Origin: Pyronema omphalodes | Taxonomy: Eukaryota > Ascomycota > Pezizomycetes > Pezizales > Pyronemataceae | Direction of reading: 5' to 3' | DNA: 64,000 bases | Assembly (NCBI GenBank): GCA_024516155.1 | Contig: JAJJXM010000022.1 | Span: 186,001 to 250,000, forward strand | Shown: positions 48,994 to 62,100 of the stretch, one piece after another | How the letters are laid out: every line of letters starts with the position of its first letter | Numbering within the stretch: the first letter of the stretch is position 1 | Program-made: the position numbers and the translations under genes | The notes under the pieces: generated by a model | The model's input: the letters and a program-made list of their open reading frames with translations, nothing else | The model's database searches: none | Told to the model about the DNA's origin: nothing

Positions 48994-51900
48994 ATTCGCC
49001 CTTCTCGCAAAAGCCGTCGTACTCTCACACCTTGTCGGCCTCTGTCTCTCTGTCGCCCTGTCCACCTCGTCGATGCTGTCGCGGTTGAAAGTGGTGATAT
49101 CGTCTCGTCGCTCCGCGTCGGGTAGTAGGGCGATCGACAGACAGACAGTCTTGCTAGTAGTTTGCTTGCTGATTCTCAACTCAACGTCCCTTGGTCTTCC
49201 TTTTCCTTATGACATCCAGAGTAGTCCTCCTGTTTCAAGCAAGATGGTCGAATGTAGGAAAAATAAAAAAAGCCCTGCCTCCAATTTTACTCATCCAGTA
49301 AACCCCTCTGACATCGACTGTTGGAGAGTGGGAAGAGTGGAAGCGAGGACATCTCCCATGGTAAAGAGCCAATCGCCAATCGTAGCACGGGGCTTGGCAT
49401 CGCCTGGAGTCGCCTAGCTTCCCTTACCGGCTTATCATGTGGCATCACTCGACGCACTCGACGCACTCGACGCACTAGTCCTTCTTTGGGCAGCCAGAGG
49501 CAGCCAGCGGGTGACCAACCATAGCAGATGAGAGAGAGCATCAGCATCTGAAAGTTTCGAATATAATTGTCCGGATATAATTGTTCTGATATAATTCTGA
49601 TATAATTGTTCGGATGTAATTGTACATGCTTTCGCCTTACACACCTGCGTGACATACCTACACCGTCCTTCGAGAACATTTCTGGTGCACATTGATGGAA
49701 ATGATGGATGTCGCTTTGACGAATCATGACTGCGAAATCAACGTTCTCTTACACGCAATTGAACGCCTAAAATAGACTGGGGTCTGGAATTCAGGCAGCC
49801 GCTGAATGTGAAACAAGTTCACGTAACTCTGGATGTTTTCGCACTGACTTTTGCACTTTTATAGACATCACGACGTCTGGCAGTAATGTAGGAGCAGTTT
49901 ATAGCTAAAAGCATAAGAGAAATACGTTTTACATACAATTAGAAAAGTTAATATCTTCGAAAAGTTAATATCTACAAGTAAAAGAAGTCCATGTATTTTG
50001 AGCGAAAGAAGCGATGTGAATATGCAATTCCATGCATCCCCCTCTCACGCATACCCACTCCCGCACCCGAGCGCTACACCCGGTAAAGATTACAGTTCTC
50101 AATTCCAGTATCTCGAAGTAAAAGCACGTTAACCGATTGTAAGTCAGAAAGTAAAGAAGTTATATTGATATGTAATTTGATAAATACTATTTCTCATACA
50201 TACCCACACCCGGTCCCGGGCGCCACAGAGAGTCAAGATTACATGTAACGTCAGGTCTGTACAATCTCTCACTGATGCATTCTGCGCTAGGTATCATTTA
50301 CCATGTATTTTCAAACATACCGCGGTTGTTTGTAGTTACCCTGTTTCGAGTAACCATCATATCAACAGATCACGATAGCGGAGGCAGATTATATAATCAA
50401 AAAACTCAACTCTCACGGATAATAGTCTTTCAGTTACATGAAATGAAATATTAACTGAGAATCATTGTTATTCTTTCTAGTTTCTACTTCAATGTGTAAT
50501 GCGATACATCTCCCTCCCACACATACCCACACCCGCTCCTAAGCGTCACACCCAGTAGAGATTACATGTTTCTCTGTACCTTTTCGGCCTACTACCGAGC
50601 GAGTGATATCAGGTGACTAGTCCGTCAGCATCTTCGGTATCAAGTACCCTTGTGAAAAAGGCCTATCCACCGGTGTTCGTCAATAAATCCCCTCGCATTT
50701 TGTCACCAGAAATACATAATCACCCAAGAATCTAGATACCATCAGATGCCCAATCTTAAACGAATCCTCGAATCCTTAAACCGACCACTGCATGATTCGC
50801 ACATGGTGATCATTGCATTCTGGGTGGTAAATGCGGCTAGAAAGTGCCCTAGTTCATGATTCGATGTAATGGAAACGATTATTGTGTCTAACAGCAATTT
50901 TGTTGATGGCGATGATTATTCTGTCTGCTAGCATTGAGAGGATGTTTGCCTGGTGGATAGCTGACTGATCGCATAACGGATGAAGGCCGAGGGATATCCA
51001 TGAAGCAAATGCGTCTGTCTGAAAACAAAAAAAGTAAAATCATCTCTTGTTTTCTTTTTCCTTTTCTTTTTCTTTTTCTGCCACGGATATCGGCTGCACT
51101 CACCGCGTGATACCCTATCCTTTTCAAATCAGGTTATTGACTCGCAGCATCTCTTGCGGCATCCATCATCCCGCGACCATCATCCACGATGCATACTTGG
51201 TTAGAGTGCAATTTTGGCCGCTGGCTGAGTATATAATCCAGCCTTTGTCCCTCAGTTTTCGAACCCATATTTCCTATTATTTCCTATTATTTCCTATTAT
51301 TTCCTATTCTTCCGTATTATTTCCTAATGTTATTATGGACGCAGGGGGGTTCGCCCTTTTGTCGTCCACGTTCAGAAGGCCCGTCTTCGATTTCCCTTAA
51401 ACAGGTGACCCTGTTCGAGAGAAGTCGGAGGCGGGCCTTTTGTGCGTTAGGTCGTTTTGACCACGGGTGATTCCATTGCCGGATGTTTTCGACATCATGT
51501 AAAGTATTCAGAATGAATCGGTATATCCATTTTATCTCCACATGTCGACCTATGAAAATTGAAATTCTATCACTGTGTGAAAATTGCGCAATGTTGAGCG
51601 CAGAGCAGACGGGATGCATTGTGTTGGGTTCTGTTATCCGTAGAAATAGAGGCTTGCCACCAGACGGGGTTGAAGTTACCCTTCCTATCACCAACCATCA
51701 ATCAGTAACCATCACTTGTGAGGGGGCTGCCCCTGATAATAACTCGTAGATGAAACAGTCGTATTAGTGTATGTAGTGAAACCAATAATGTCCGGTGTCC
51801 ATTGGAACCCATCTCAATTCTGAAGCAACGGTGCATAACTGCTGAGTGTAACCATCTCAGAATTTCTTTCCACGGTGAGAGCAAACATGGATTCCCTGAT

Positions 51901-52601
51901 TGCCGTTACCATGATCGGGTACTTGAATCTTCCTTCGCTATGACACCAATCCACCCCTCTTGCTCCATAATTGCTGAGAACCGAGTATTCTCCAACAAAG
52001 GTCTGTACGCCCTTGTGAGTACAGATCTCTTGTCAGTTATCAAAAACTGCGGAGTCTCGTATTGATAGAAATCCCATAATGATCCAGGTGGAATAGTGGT
52101 GTTTCGATTAGCCGGACTAGATTCTGTAGCTTGGCTGACGATGTAAGTGATGTTTGGTTGAACCTTCTTCAGAGCATCCATTTGCAAGTGGTATGTTTGT
52201 TAGATCCAGTGATCCTCCGGCGTAGATAGTCAACAACCGCTCGATTTCCATATCTTCATACCATGCTTGTTGCTCCAAGAATTCCAAACCATCCGTGTTG
52301 TAGTTACCTCAACCTTAGACATTCGTTCCCCAATAACCCTGATCCAGTATTCCAACCTCTCCAGTAGCATCAATCGGAATATCAATCCTTTCTTTAGGCA
52401 GAGTGTTGAACCAGAGCCATCGAAAGAACGGTCTCGTATGAGTTCTGCATAGCTACCACCGTCAGCCGAGTGGTTCATGTCTTCGAAACACAGATCATCG
52501 AGGAGAGTGTTGGTATGATTGCTGCTTTGTAAACCGTATGGTCGTTGATTCTGATCCTCATCAGTCCTACTCCAGCTTAGTCTTGCTGTAATCCTGCCGT
52601 G
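48994..52601 (+). repeat. Array unit 6 (3608 bp)
   Basis: Near-copy of unit 4 (same A block with four 10-mers, same D block, same relic deletion). Its first ~90 bp (CGCAAAAGCCGTCG, GTCTCTCTGTCG and CCACCTCGTCG variants) match unit 9 rather than unit 4, so the left junction has a different history from the rest. Confidence 0.95.
51738..52596 (-). pseudogene. GH51 relic 6
   Basis: Indistinguishable by eye from relic 4, including the CTG-flanked C-terminal deletion, the TGA after LLQN and the TAA after GTNV. Nucleophile segment present, acid/base region absent. Confidence 0.75.
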
Positions 52602-55600
52602 ATTCGCCCTTCCCGCAAAGCTGTCGTACTCTCGCACTTTGTCGGCCTCCGTGTCTCTGTCGCCCTGTCCACCTTGCCGATGCTGTCGCGGTTGAAAGTG
52701 GTGATATCGTCTCGTCGCTCCGCGTCGGGTAGTAGGGCGATCGACAGACAGACAGTCTTGCTAGTAGTTTGCTTGCTGATTCTCAACTCAACGTCCCTTG
52801 GTCTTCCTTTTCCTTATGACATCCAGAGTAGTCCTCCTGTTTCAAGCAAGATGGTCGAATGTAGGAAAAATAAAAAAAGCCCTGCCTCCAATTTTACTCA
52901 TCCAGTAAACCCCTCTGACATCGACTGTTGGAGAGTGGGAAGAGTGGAAGCGAGGACATCTCCCATGGTAAAGAGCCAATCGCCAATCGTAGCACGGGGC
53001 TTGGCATCGCCTGGAGTCGCCTAGCTTCCCTTACCGGCTTATCATGTGGCATCACTCGACGCACTCGACGCACTCGACGCACTAGTCCTTCTTTGGGCAG
53101 CCAGAGGCAGCCAGCGGGTGACCAACCATAGCAGATGAGAGAGAGCATCAGCATCTGAAAGTTTCGAATATAATTGTCCGGATATAATTGTTCTGATATA
53201 ATTCTGATATAATTGTTCGGATGTAATTGTACATGCTTTCGCCTTACACACCTGCGTGACATACCTACACCGTCCTTCGAGAACATTTCTGGTGCACATT
53301 GATGGAAATGATGGATGTCGCTTTGACGAATCATGACTGCGAAATCAACGTTCTCTTACACGCAATTGAACGCCTAAAATAGACTGGGGTCTGGAATTCA
53401 GGCAGCCGCTGAATGTGAAACAAGTTCACGTAACTCTGGATGTTTTCGCACTGACTTTTGCACTTTTATAGACATCACGACGTCTGGCAGTAATGTAGGA
53501 GCAGTTTATAGCTAAAAGCATAAGAGAAATACGTTTTACATACAATTAGAAAAGTTAATATCTTCGAAAAGTTAATATCTACAAGTAAAAGAAGTCCATG
53601 TATTTTGAGCGAAAGAAGCGATGTGAATATGCAATTCCATGCATCCCCCTCTCACGCATACCCACTCCCGCACCCGAGCGCTACACCCGGTAAAGATTAC
53701 AGTTCTCAATTCCAGTATCTCGAAGTAAAAGCACGTTAACCGATTGTAAGTCAGAAAGTAAAGAAGTTATATTGATATGTAATTTGATAAATACTATTTC
53801 TCATACATACCCACACCCGGTCCCGGGCGCCACAGAGAGTCAAGATTACATGTAACGTCAGGTCTGTACAATCTCTCACTGATGCATTCTGCGCTAGGTA
53901 TCATTTACCATGTATTTTCAAACATACCGCGGTTATTTGTGGTTACCCTGTTTCGAGTAACCATCATATCAACAGATCACGATAGCGGAGGCAGATTATG
54001 TAATCAAGAAACGCAAATTTCACGAATAATATTCTTTCAGTTAGATGAAATGCAATATTAACTGAGAATCATTGCTTCCTACTTTGTACTTCAATGTGTA
54101 ATGCGATACATCCCCCTCTCACAGAGACCCACACCCGCTCCCAAGCGCCACAGAGAGTGAAGATTACCTATAATGTCAGGTACCATCTCTCGCTGGCACA
54201 TCCTGCGATATGTATAATTAATGATAGAGTATCAATCAACTGTCCTTGTCGGCTTAGCCACTTAACGCGGCTTCCCAATATTCGACGTCAATGACTGTCT
54301 GCAGTTATTCGGTTCTCCACCGAGCGAGTGATATTAGGTCACTAGTCACTCAGCAGCTTCTGTATCAAGTACCCTTGTAAAAAAGGCCTATCCCGGGATG
54401 TCCTCCAATGATGTCAGAATCGTAATCGACAGTAATGGAATCCTGACAATTGCAACGATTTCTCTCTCTAGACCGGAGTGTGAACTGCTTCACCTGGTAT
54501 GCATCGCGGTCTGGACGGTAAATGCGGCTAGAAGGTGCCCTAGTTGATGATTCGATGTAATGGCGATGATTATTGTGTCTAACAGCAATTTCGTCCATAG
54601 CAAGTTTGTTCATAGCAATTTCGTTCATGACGATGATTATTCTGTCTGCTAGCATTGAGAGGATGTTTGCCCGGTAGATAGCTGACTGATCGCATAACGG
54701 ATGAAGGCCGAGGGAGATCCGTGAAGCAAATGCGTCTGTCTGAAAACAAAAAAAAGTAAAATCTTATCTTCTGTTCTTTTTTCTTTTTCCTTTTCTTTTT
54801 CTGCCACGGATATCGGCTGCACTCACCGCGTGATACCCTATCCTTTTCAAATCAGGTTATTGACTCGCAGCATCTCTTGCGGCATCCATCATCCCGCGAC
54901 CATCATCCACGATGCATACTTGGTTAGAGTGCAATTTTGGCCGCTGGCTGAGTATATAATCCAGCCTTTGTCCCTCAGTTTTCGAACCCATATTTCCTAT
55001 TATTTCCTATTATTTCCTATTATTTCCTATTATTTCCTATTATTTCCTATTCTTCCGTATTATTTCCTAATGTTATTATGGACGCAGGGGGGTTCGCCCT
55101 TTTGTCGTCCACGTTCAGAAGGCCCGTCTTCGATTTCCCTTAAACAGGTGACCCTGTTCGAGAGAAGTCGGAGGCGGGCCTTTTGTGCGTTAGGTCGTTT
55201 TGACCACGGGTGATTCCATTGCCGGATGTTTCCGACATCATGTAAAGTATTAAGAATGAATCGGTATATCCAGTGTTGAAATGTAAGAATGTACCGAGTA
55301 AAACAATCCGTTGCGAGATGAAGAGGGAGAGGATATTCTGAGTTTGAATCATGAGCAAGTTACGCTCCCTTTCTTTCCTTACTGTCGTCTTGTCGTAGGG
55401 TGATGTACTGAGGAAGAATGACATTCTACAGTCCGGATCCTGCCACCTATACCAAATATTATCCAGCAAACTGTTTCAGATCTACACACTTCTGTGAGAA
55501 GAGGTCTCTTTCCCGTTATCAACAGCTGTGGAGTCTCGTATTGATAAAAAATCCCATAATGATCCAGGTCGAATAGTGCAGTTTTGATTAGCCGGACTGG

Positions 55601-56081
55601 ATTCTGTAGCTTGACTGGTGATGTAAGTGATGTTTAATTGAACCTTCTTCAGAGCATCCGTTTTCGGGTGGTGTGTTTGTTAGATCCAGTAATCCTCCGG
55701 CGTCGATAGTTAACAACCGCTTGATTTCCATATCTTCATACCATTGCAGGTATTCCAAGAATCCCAAACCATCGGTGTTGTGGTGACTCCAACCTTGAAC
55801 ATTCGTTCCCCAATAACCCTGATCTAGTATCCCAACATCTCCAGTAGCATCAATAGTGATATCCATCCTTTCTTTGGTTCGAGTGTCAAATCAGAGCTTT
55901 GGAAGGCACTGTTTCGGAGAAGCCCAGCCTAGCAACCGTCGTCGCCGGAGTGGTTGATGTTTCCGAAGAAGAGACCATCGAGGAGAGTGTTGGTATGATT
56001 GCTGCTTTGTAAACCGTATGGTCATTGATTCTGATCCTCATCAGTCCTACTCCAGCTTAGTCTTGCTGTAATCCTGCCGTG
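52602..56081 (+). repeat. Array unit 7 (3480 bp)
   Basis: The left part follows units 2-6 until about 53930. It then switches to a D-block variant (about 54000-54600) close to unit 8 and, further right, to unit 1. The A block has six ATTTCCTATT copies. Confidence 0.95.
55560..56078 (-). pseudogene. GH51 relic 7 (second lineage)
   Basis: Carries the LLRNSAFQSS variant like relic 5 and the best preserved central blocks in the window: DITIDATGDVGILDQGYWG (about 55805-55865), then DGLGFLEYLQWYEDMEIKR (about 55720-55775) without a stop between them. The 92-aa frame 55866-55588 is this stretch. The segment between the GYWG and DGLG blocks, about 150 residues in an intact enzyme, is missing as in the other copies. 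Confidence 0.75.
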
Positions 56082-59000
56082 ATTCGCCCTTCCCGCAAAG
56101 CTGTCGTACTCTCGCACTTTGTCGGCCTCCGTGTCTCTGTCGCCCTGTCCGCCTTGCCGATGCTGTCGCAGTTGAAAGTGGTGATATCGTCTCGTCGCTC
56201 CGCGTCGGGTAGTAGGGCGATCGACAGACAGACAGTCTTGCTAGTAGTTTGCTTGCTGATTCTCAACTCAACGTCCCTTGGTCTTCCTTTTCCTTATGAC
56301 ATCCAGAGTAGTCCTCCTGTTTCAAGCAAGATGGTCGAATGTAGGAAAAATAAAAAAAGCCCTGCCTCCAATTTTACTCATCCAGTAAACCCCTCTGACA
56401 TCGACTGTTGGAGAGTGGGAAGAGTGGAAGCGAGGACATCTCCCATGGTAAAGAGCCAATCGCCAATCGTAGCACGGGGCTTGGCATCGCCTGGAGTCGC
56501 CTAGCTTCCCTTACCGGCTTATCATGTGGCATCACTCGACGCACTCGACGCACTCGACGCACTAGTCCTTCTTTGGGCAGCCAGAGGCAGCCAGCGGGTG
56601 ACCAACCATAGCAGATGAGAGCCAGCAGATGAGAGCATCAGCATCTGAAAGTTTTGAATATAATTGTTCGGATATAGTTGTTCTGATATAATTGTTCGGA
56701 TATAATTCTGATATAATTGTTCGGATATAATTCTGATATAATTGTTCGGATGTAATTGTACATGCTTTCGCCTTACACACCTGCGTGACATACCTACACC
56801 GTCCTTCGAGAACACTTCTGGTGCACATTGATGGAAATGATGGATGTCGCTTTGACGAATCATGACTGCGAAATAAACCTTCTCTTACACGCAATTGAAC
56901 GCCTAAAATAGACTGGGGTCTGGAACTTAGGCAGCCGCTGAATGTGAAACATGTTCCCGTAACTGTGGATGTTTTCGCACTGACTTTTGCACTTTTAGAG
57001 ACATCACGACGTCTAGCTGTATTTCAAGAAGAGTTCTAAGCTACATAAGATGATAAATAGTACGACTTTTACACAAAGTTCTAAACTCTGAAATTCATAC
57101 CCAACGGCACATTTATGAGTTCTAAGCGACAAGCGACAGAAATGATATACAAATGTAAATCGGTAAATCTTCCCCTCTCACACATACCCACTCCCGCTCC
57201 CGAGCGATACACAGAGTGGAGATTACCTGTAACGTCAGGTACAATCCCTCACTGGTGCATTCTGCGCTAGGTATCATTTACCATGTATTTTCAAACATAC
57301 CGCGGTTATTTGTGGTTACCCGGTTTCAAGTAACCATCATATCAAAAGATCACGACATCGGAGGCAGGTTATGTAATCAAAAAAACTCAAATTTTACGAA
57401 TAATATTCTCTCAGTCACTTGAAATGAAATATTAACTGAGAATCATTGCTTCCTACTTTGTACTTCAATGTGTAATGCGATACATCCCCCTCTCACAGAG
57501 ACCCACACCCGCTCCCAAGCGCCACAGAGAGTGAAGATTACCTATAATAATGTCAGGTACCATCTCTCGCTGGCACATCCTGCGATATGTATAATCAACG
57601 ATAGAGTATCAATCAACTGTCCTTGTCGCCTTAGTCACTTAACGCGGCTTCCCAGTATTCGACGTCAATGACTGTCTGCAGTTATTCGGCCTTCCACCGA
57701 GCGAGTGATATAGGGTGACTAGTCCCTCGGCAGCTTCTGTATCAAGTACCCTTGTGAAAAAGGCCTATCCCGGGGTATCCTCCAATGATGTCAGAATTGT
57801 AATCGACAGTAATTTCGTTCTGACAATTTCAACGATTTCTTTCTCTAGACCGGAGTGTGAACTGCTTCACCTGGTATGCATCGCGGTCTGGGCGGTAAAT
57901 GCGGCTAGAAGGTGCCCTAGTTGATGATTCGATGTAATGGCGATGATTATTGTGTCTAACAGCAATTTCGTCCATAGCAAGTTTGTTCATAGCAATTTCG
58001 TTCATGACGATGATTATTCTGTCTGCTAGCATTGAGAGGATGTTTGCCCGGTAGATAGCTGACTGATCGCATAACGGATGAAGGCCGAGGGAGATCCGTG
58101 AAGCAAATGCGTCTGTCTGAAAACAAAAAAAAGTAAAATCTTATCTTCTGTTCTTTTTTCTTTTTCCTTTTCTTTTTCTGCCACGGATATCGGCTGCACT
58201 CACCGCGTGATACCCTATCCTTTTCAAATCAGGTTATTGACTCGCAGCATCTCTTGCGGCATCCATCATCCCGCGACCATCATCCACGATGCATACTTGG
58301 TTAGAGTGCAATTTTGGCCGCTGGCTGAGTATATAATCCAGCCTTTGTCCCTCAGTTTTCGAACCCATATTTCCTATTATTTCCTATTCTTCCGTATTAT
58401 TTCCTAATGTTATTATGGACGCAGGGGGGTTCGCCCTTTTGTCGTCCACGTTCAGAAGGCCCGTCTTCGATTTCCCTTAAACAGGTGACCCTGTTCGAGA
58501 GAAGTCGGAGGCGGGCCTTTTGTGCGTTAGGTCGTTTTGACCACGGGTGATTCCATTGCCGGATGTTTTCGACATCATGTAAAGTATTAAGAATGAATCG
58601 GTATATCCAGTGTTGAAATGTAAGAATGTACTGAGTAGAACAATCCGTTGCGAGATGAAGTGGGAGAGGATATTCTGGGGTTGAATCATGAGCAAGTTAT
58701 GTAAGTGATGTTTAGTTGAACGTTCTTCAGAGCATCCATTTGCGGGTGGTATGTTTGTTAGATCCAGTGATCCTCCGGCGTAGAGTCAACAACCGCTCGA
58801 CTTCCATATCTTCATACCATGCTTGTTGCTCCAAGAATTCCAAACCATCCGTGTTGTAGTTACCTCAACCTTAGACATTCGTTCCCCAATAACCCTGATC
58901 CAGTATTCCAACCTCTCCAGTAGCATCAATCGGAATATCAATCCTTTCTTTAGGCAGAGTGTTGAACCAGAGCCATCGAAAGAACGGTCTCGTATGAGTT

Positions 59001-59157
59001 CTGCATAGCAACCACCGTCAGCCGAGTGGTTCATGTCTTCGAAACACAGATCATCGAGGAGAGTGTTGGTATGATTGCTGCTTTGTAAACCGTATGGTCG
59101 TTGATTCTGATCCTCATCAGTCCTACTCCAGCTTAGTCTTGCTGTAATCATGCCGTG
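56082..59157 (+). repeat. Array unit 8 (3076 bp)
   Basis: The C block resembles that of unit 1 (AGTTTTGAATATAATTG, two CAGATGAGAGCCAG copies), with its own arrangement of the TATAATTGT minisatellite. The D block is like unit 1 at the left, then switches at about 57240 to a type shared with unit 7. A block with two 10-mers. Confidence 0.95.
58685..59155 (-). pseudogene. GH51 relic 8
   Basis: Lineage I N-terminal blocks (FEDMNHSADGGCYAELIRD) with an in-frame ATG just before them at about 59150, where relics 1-7 have CTG or CCG on the + strand complement. The reading frame is open from the C-block leader through the FEDMNHS block (59343-58786), then shifts out of the GH51 frame. C-terminal half absent, like relics 2 and 3. 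Confidence 0.75.
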
Positions 59158-62100
59158 ATTCGCCCTTCTCGCAAAAGCCGTCGTACTCTCACACCTTGTC
59201 GGCCTCTGTCTCTCTGTCGCCCTGTCCACCTCGTCGATGCTGTCGCGGTTGAAAGTGGTGATATCGTCTCGTCGCTCCGCGTCGGGTAGTAGGGCGATCG
59301 ACAGACAGACAGTCTTGCTAGTAGTTTGCTTGCTGATTCTCAACTCAACGTCCCTTGGTCTTCCTTTTCCTTATGACATCCAGAGTAGTCCTCCTGTTTC
59401 AAGCAAGATGGTCGAATGTAGGAAAAATAAAAAAAGCCCTGCCTCCAATTTTACTCATCCAGTAAACCCCTCTGACATCGACTGTTGGAGAGTGGGAAGA
59501 GTGGAAGCGAGGACATCTCCCATGGTAAAGAGCCAATCGCCAATCGTAGCACGGGGCTTGGCATCGCCTGGAGTCGCCTAGCTTCCCTTACCGGCTTATC
59601 ATGTGGCATCACTCGACGCACTCGACGCACTCGACGCACTAGTCCTTCTTTGGGCAGCCAGAGGCAGCCAGCGGGTGACCAACCATAGCAGATGAGAGCC
59701 AGCAGATGAGAGCCAGCAGATGAGAGCATCAGCATCTGAAAGTTTTGAATATAATTGTTCGGATATAGTTGTTCTGATATAATTGTTCGGATATAGTTGT
59801 TCTGATATAATTGTCCGGATATAATTGTTCTGATATAATTCTGATATAATTGTTCGGATGTAATTGTACATGCTTTCGCCTTACACACCTGCGTGACATA
59901 CCTACACCGTCCTTCGAGAACACTTCTGGTGCACATTGATGGAAATGATGGATGTCGCTTTGACGAATCATGACTGCGAAATAAACCTTCTCTTACACGC
60001 AATTGAACGCCTAAAATAGACTGGGGTCTGGAACTTAGGCAGCCGCTGAATGTGAAACATGTTCCCGTAACTGTGGATGTTTTCGCACTGACTTTTGCAC
60101 TTTTAGAGACATCACGACGTCTAGCTGTATTTCAAGAAGAGTTCTAAGCTACATAAGATGATAAATAGTACGACTTTTACACAAAGTTCTAAACTCTGAA
60201 ATTCATACCCAACGGCACATTTATGAGTTCTAAGCGACAAGCGACAGAAATGATATACAAATGTAAATCGGTAAATCTTCCCCTCTCACACATACCCACT
60301 CCCGCTCCCGAGCGATACACAGAGTGGAGATTACCTGTAACGTCAGGTACAGTCTCTCACTGGTGCATTCTGCGCTGGGTATCTTTAGCGACGGATTATC
60401 AATTATACCGCGGTCAACATCAGATACTAGTTACGTAATCAACGAACCTCTCCCTCGTAAAAGGATTACCATTCTGGTTGAGGTGAAATGAAAGATCAAC
60501 TCACGGTTATTGTTAATCTTCCCGGTTTGTACTTACACCTTTCTTATGATATGCGGTGAACCATGTACGCAAAAGCTATCGAGGTCTCGCTTCAATTGCC
60601 CTCTGTAGTGATTGGGCGTCACACCCCACAAGTGATATAGCATGAGCATTGTAAGACCATCTCCTGCATAATTCTTACCCAGAGTGACTTCATGGATACA
60701 TACATCCTAAATCTTGAATCGTGAGAGGAAGTGGATGTCGGAGGTTAGTAGAACTAAGCGTCCCTTAGATGTTGGAACCTCGCCTCCCCGCTATTCAATG
60801 CCCATGCATAGGTTTTTACTCCTAACTCTTGTTCACGAGAGTAATCAACAGTAGGAATTGATTAATTACCAAAGGGAAGTAAGCGAGAAAATGAATAATA
60901 AGATGGTTTTCCTAGGTTTCCTATCACTTCCATTTCGAAAGCTGCGACTTGCAGACAGTCACTACAAGACAACCTAATTTTTCCACTTACGAAGCTCAAA
61001 GCAGTCTCAACGCTCAAATGATTTGGTCTTTTTATCACCTCTGGATCTTGTCAATCACGATGCTGTCGTACAAACACCAGACTCTCAGCTGGAGCAAGAT
61101 CGATACGACACTCAGCAATGGTCGCAAGGGACGCAAGGAGAATTGATTGTTTTCTATCCGCATTTTGACATTTTCGCTTGGTCGATGCTAAAATTTCATT
61201 GACGCGTTTTCCAGCCATTAAAACTACTTGAAGACAGTTTAGCGACATTGTGCCGGAATGCGGCTTGCAATTACTATCCAAATGAAGTCAATGTCTACAT
61301 GTACACGAGTTTGTACTTCGCTAAGTAATGCGGTACATATCCCTCTCACATACCCACACACGCTCCTTAGCGCCACACCCGGTGAAGATTACAGTTCTCA
61401 ATTCCAAGATCTTGAAGTAAAAGCACGTTAACCGATTGTAAGTCAGAAAGTAAAGAAGTGATATTGATATGTAATTTGATAAATACTATCTCTCATACAT
61501 ACATATGTTTGTACCCACACCCGTTCCCTAGCGCCACAGAGAGTGAAGATTACATGTAATGTCAGGTACAATCTCTGGCAGATGCATTCTGCGCTAGGTA
61601 TGTTAAGCAATAAATTCTCGACCATTCCTGATTGTAGCTGAAGCCACCCGACGCGGCTCTCCAATATTCGACGTCAATGACTGTCTGCAGTTATTCGGCC
61701 TTCCACCGAGCGAGTGATATCAGGTGACTAGTCCCTCAGCAGCTTCTGTATCAAGTACCCTTGTAAAAAAGGCCTATCCCGGGATGTCCTCCAATGATGT
61801 CAGAATTGTAATCGACAGTAATTGCATTCTGACAATTGCAACGATTTCTCTCTCTAGACCGGAGTGTGAACTGCTTCACCTGGTATGCATCGCGGTCTGG
61901 ACGGTAAATGCGGCTAGAAGGTGCCCTAGTTGATGATTCGATGTAATGGCGATGATTATTGTGTCTAACAGCAATTTCGTTCATACCAATTTTGTTCATA
62001 GCAATCTCGTTCATAGCAATCTCGTTCATAGCAATTTCGTTCACAGCGACCATTATTCTGTCTGCTAGCATTGAGAGGATGTTTGCCTGGTGGATAGCTG

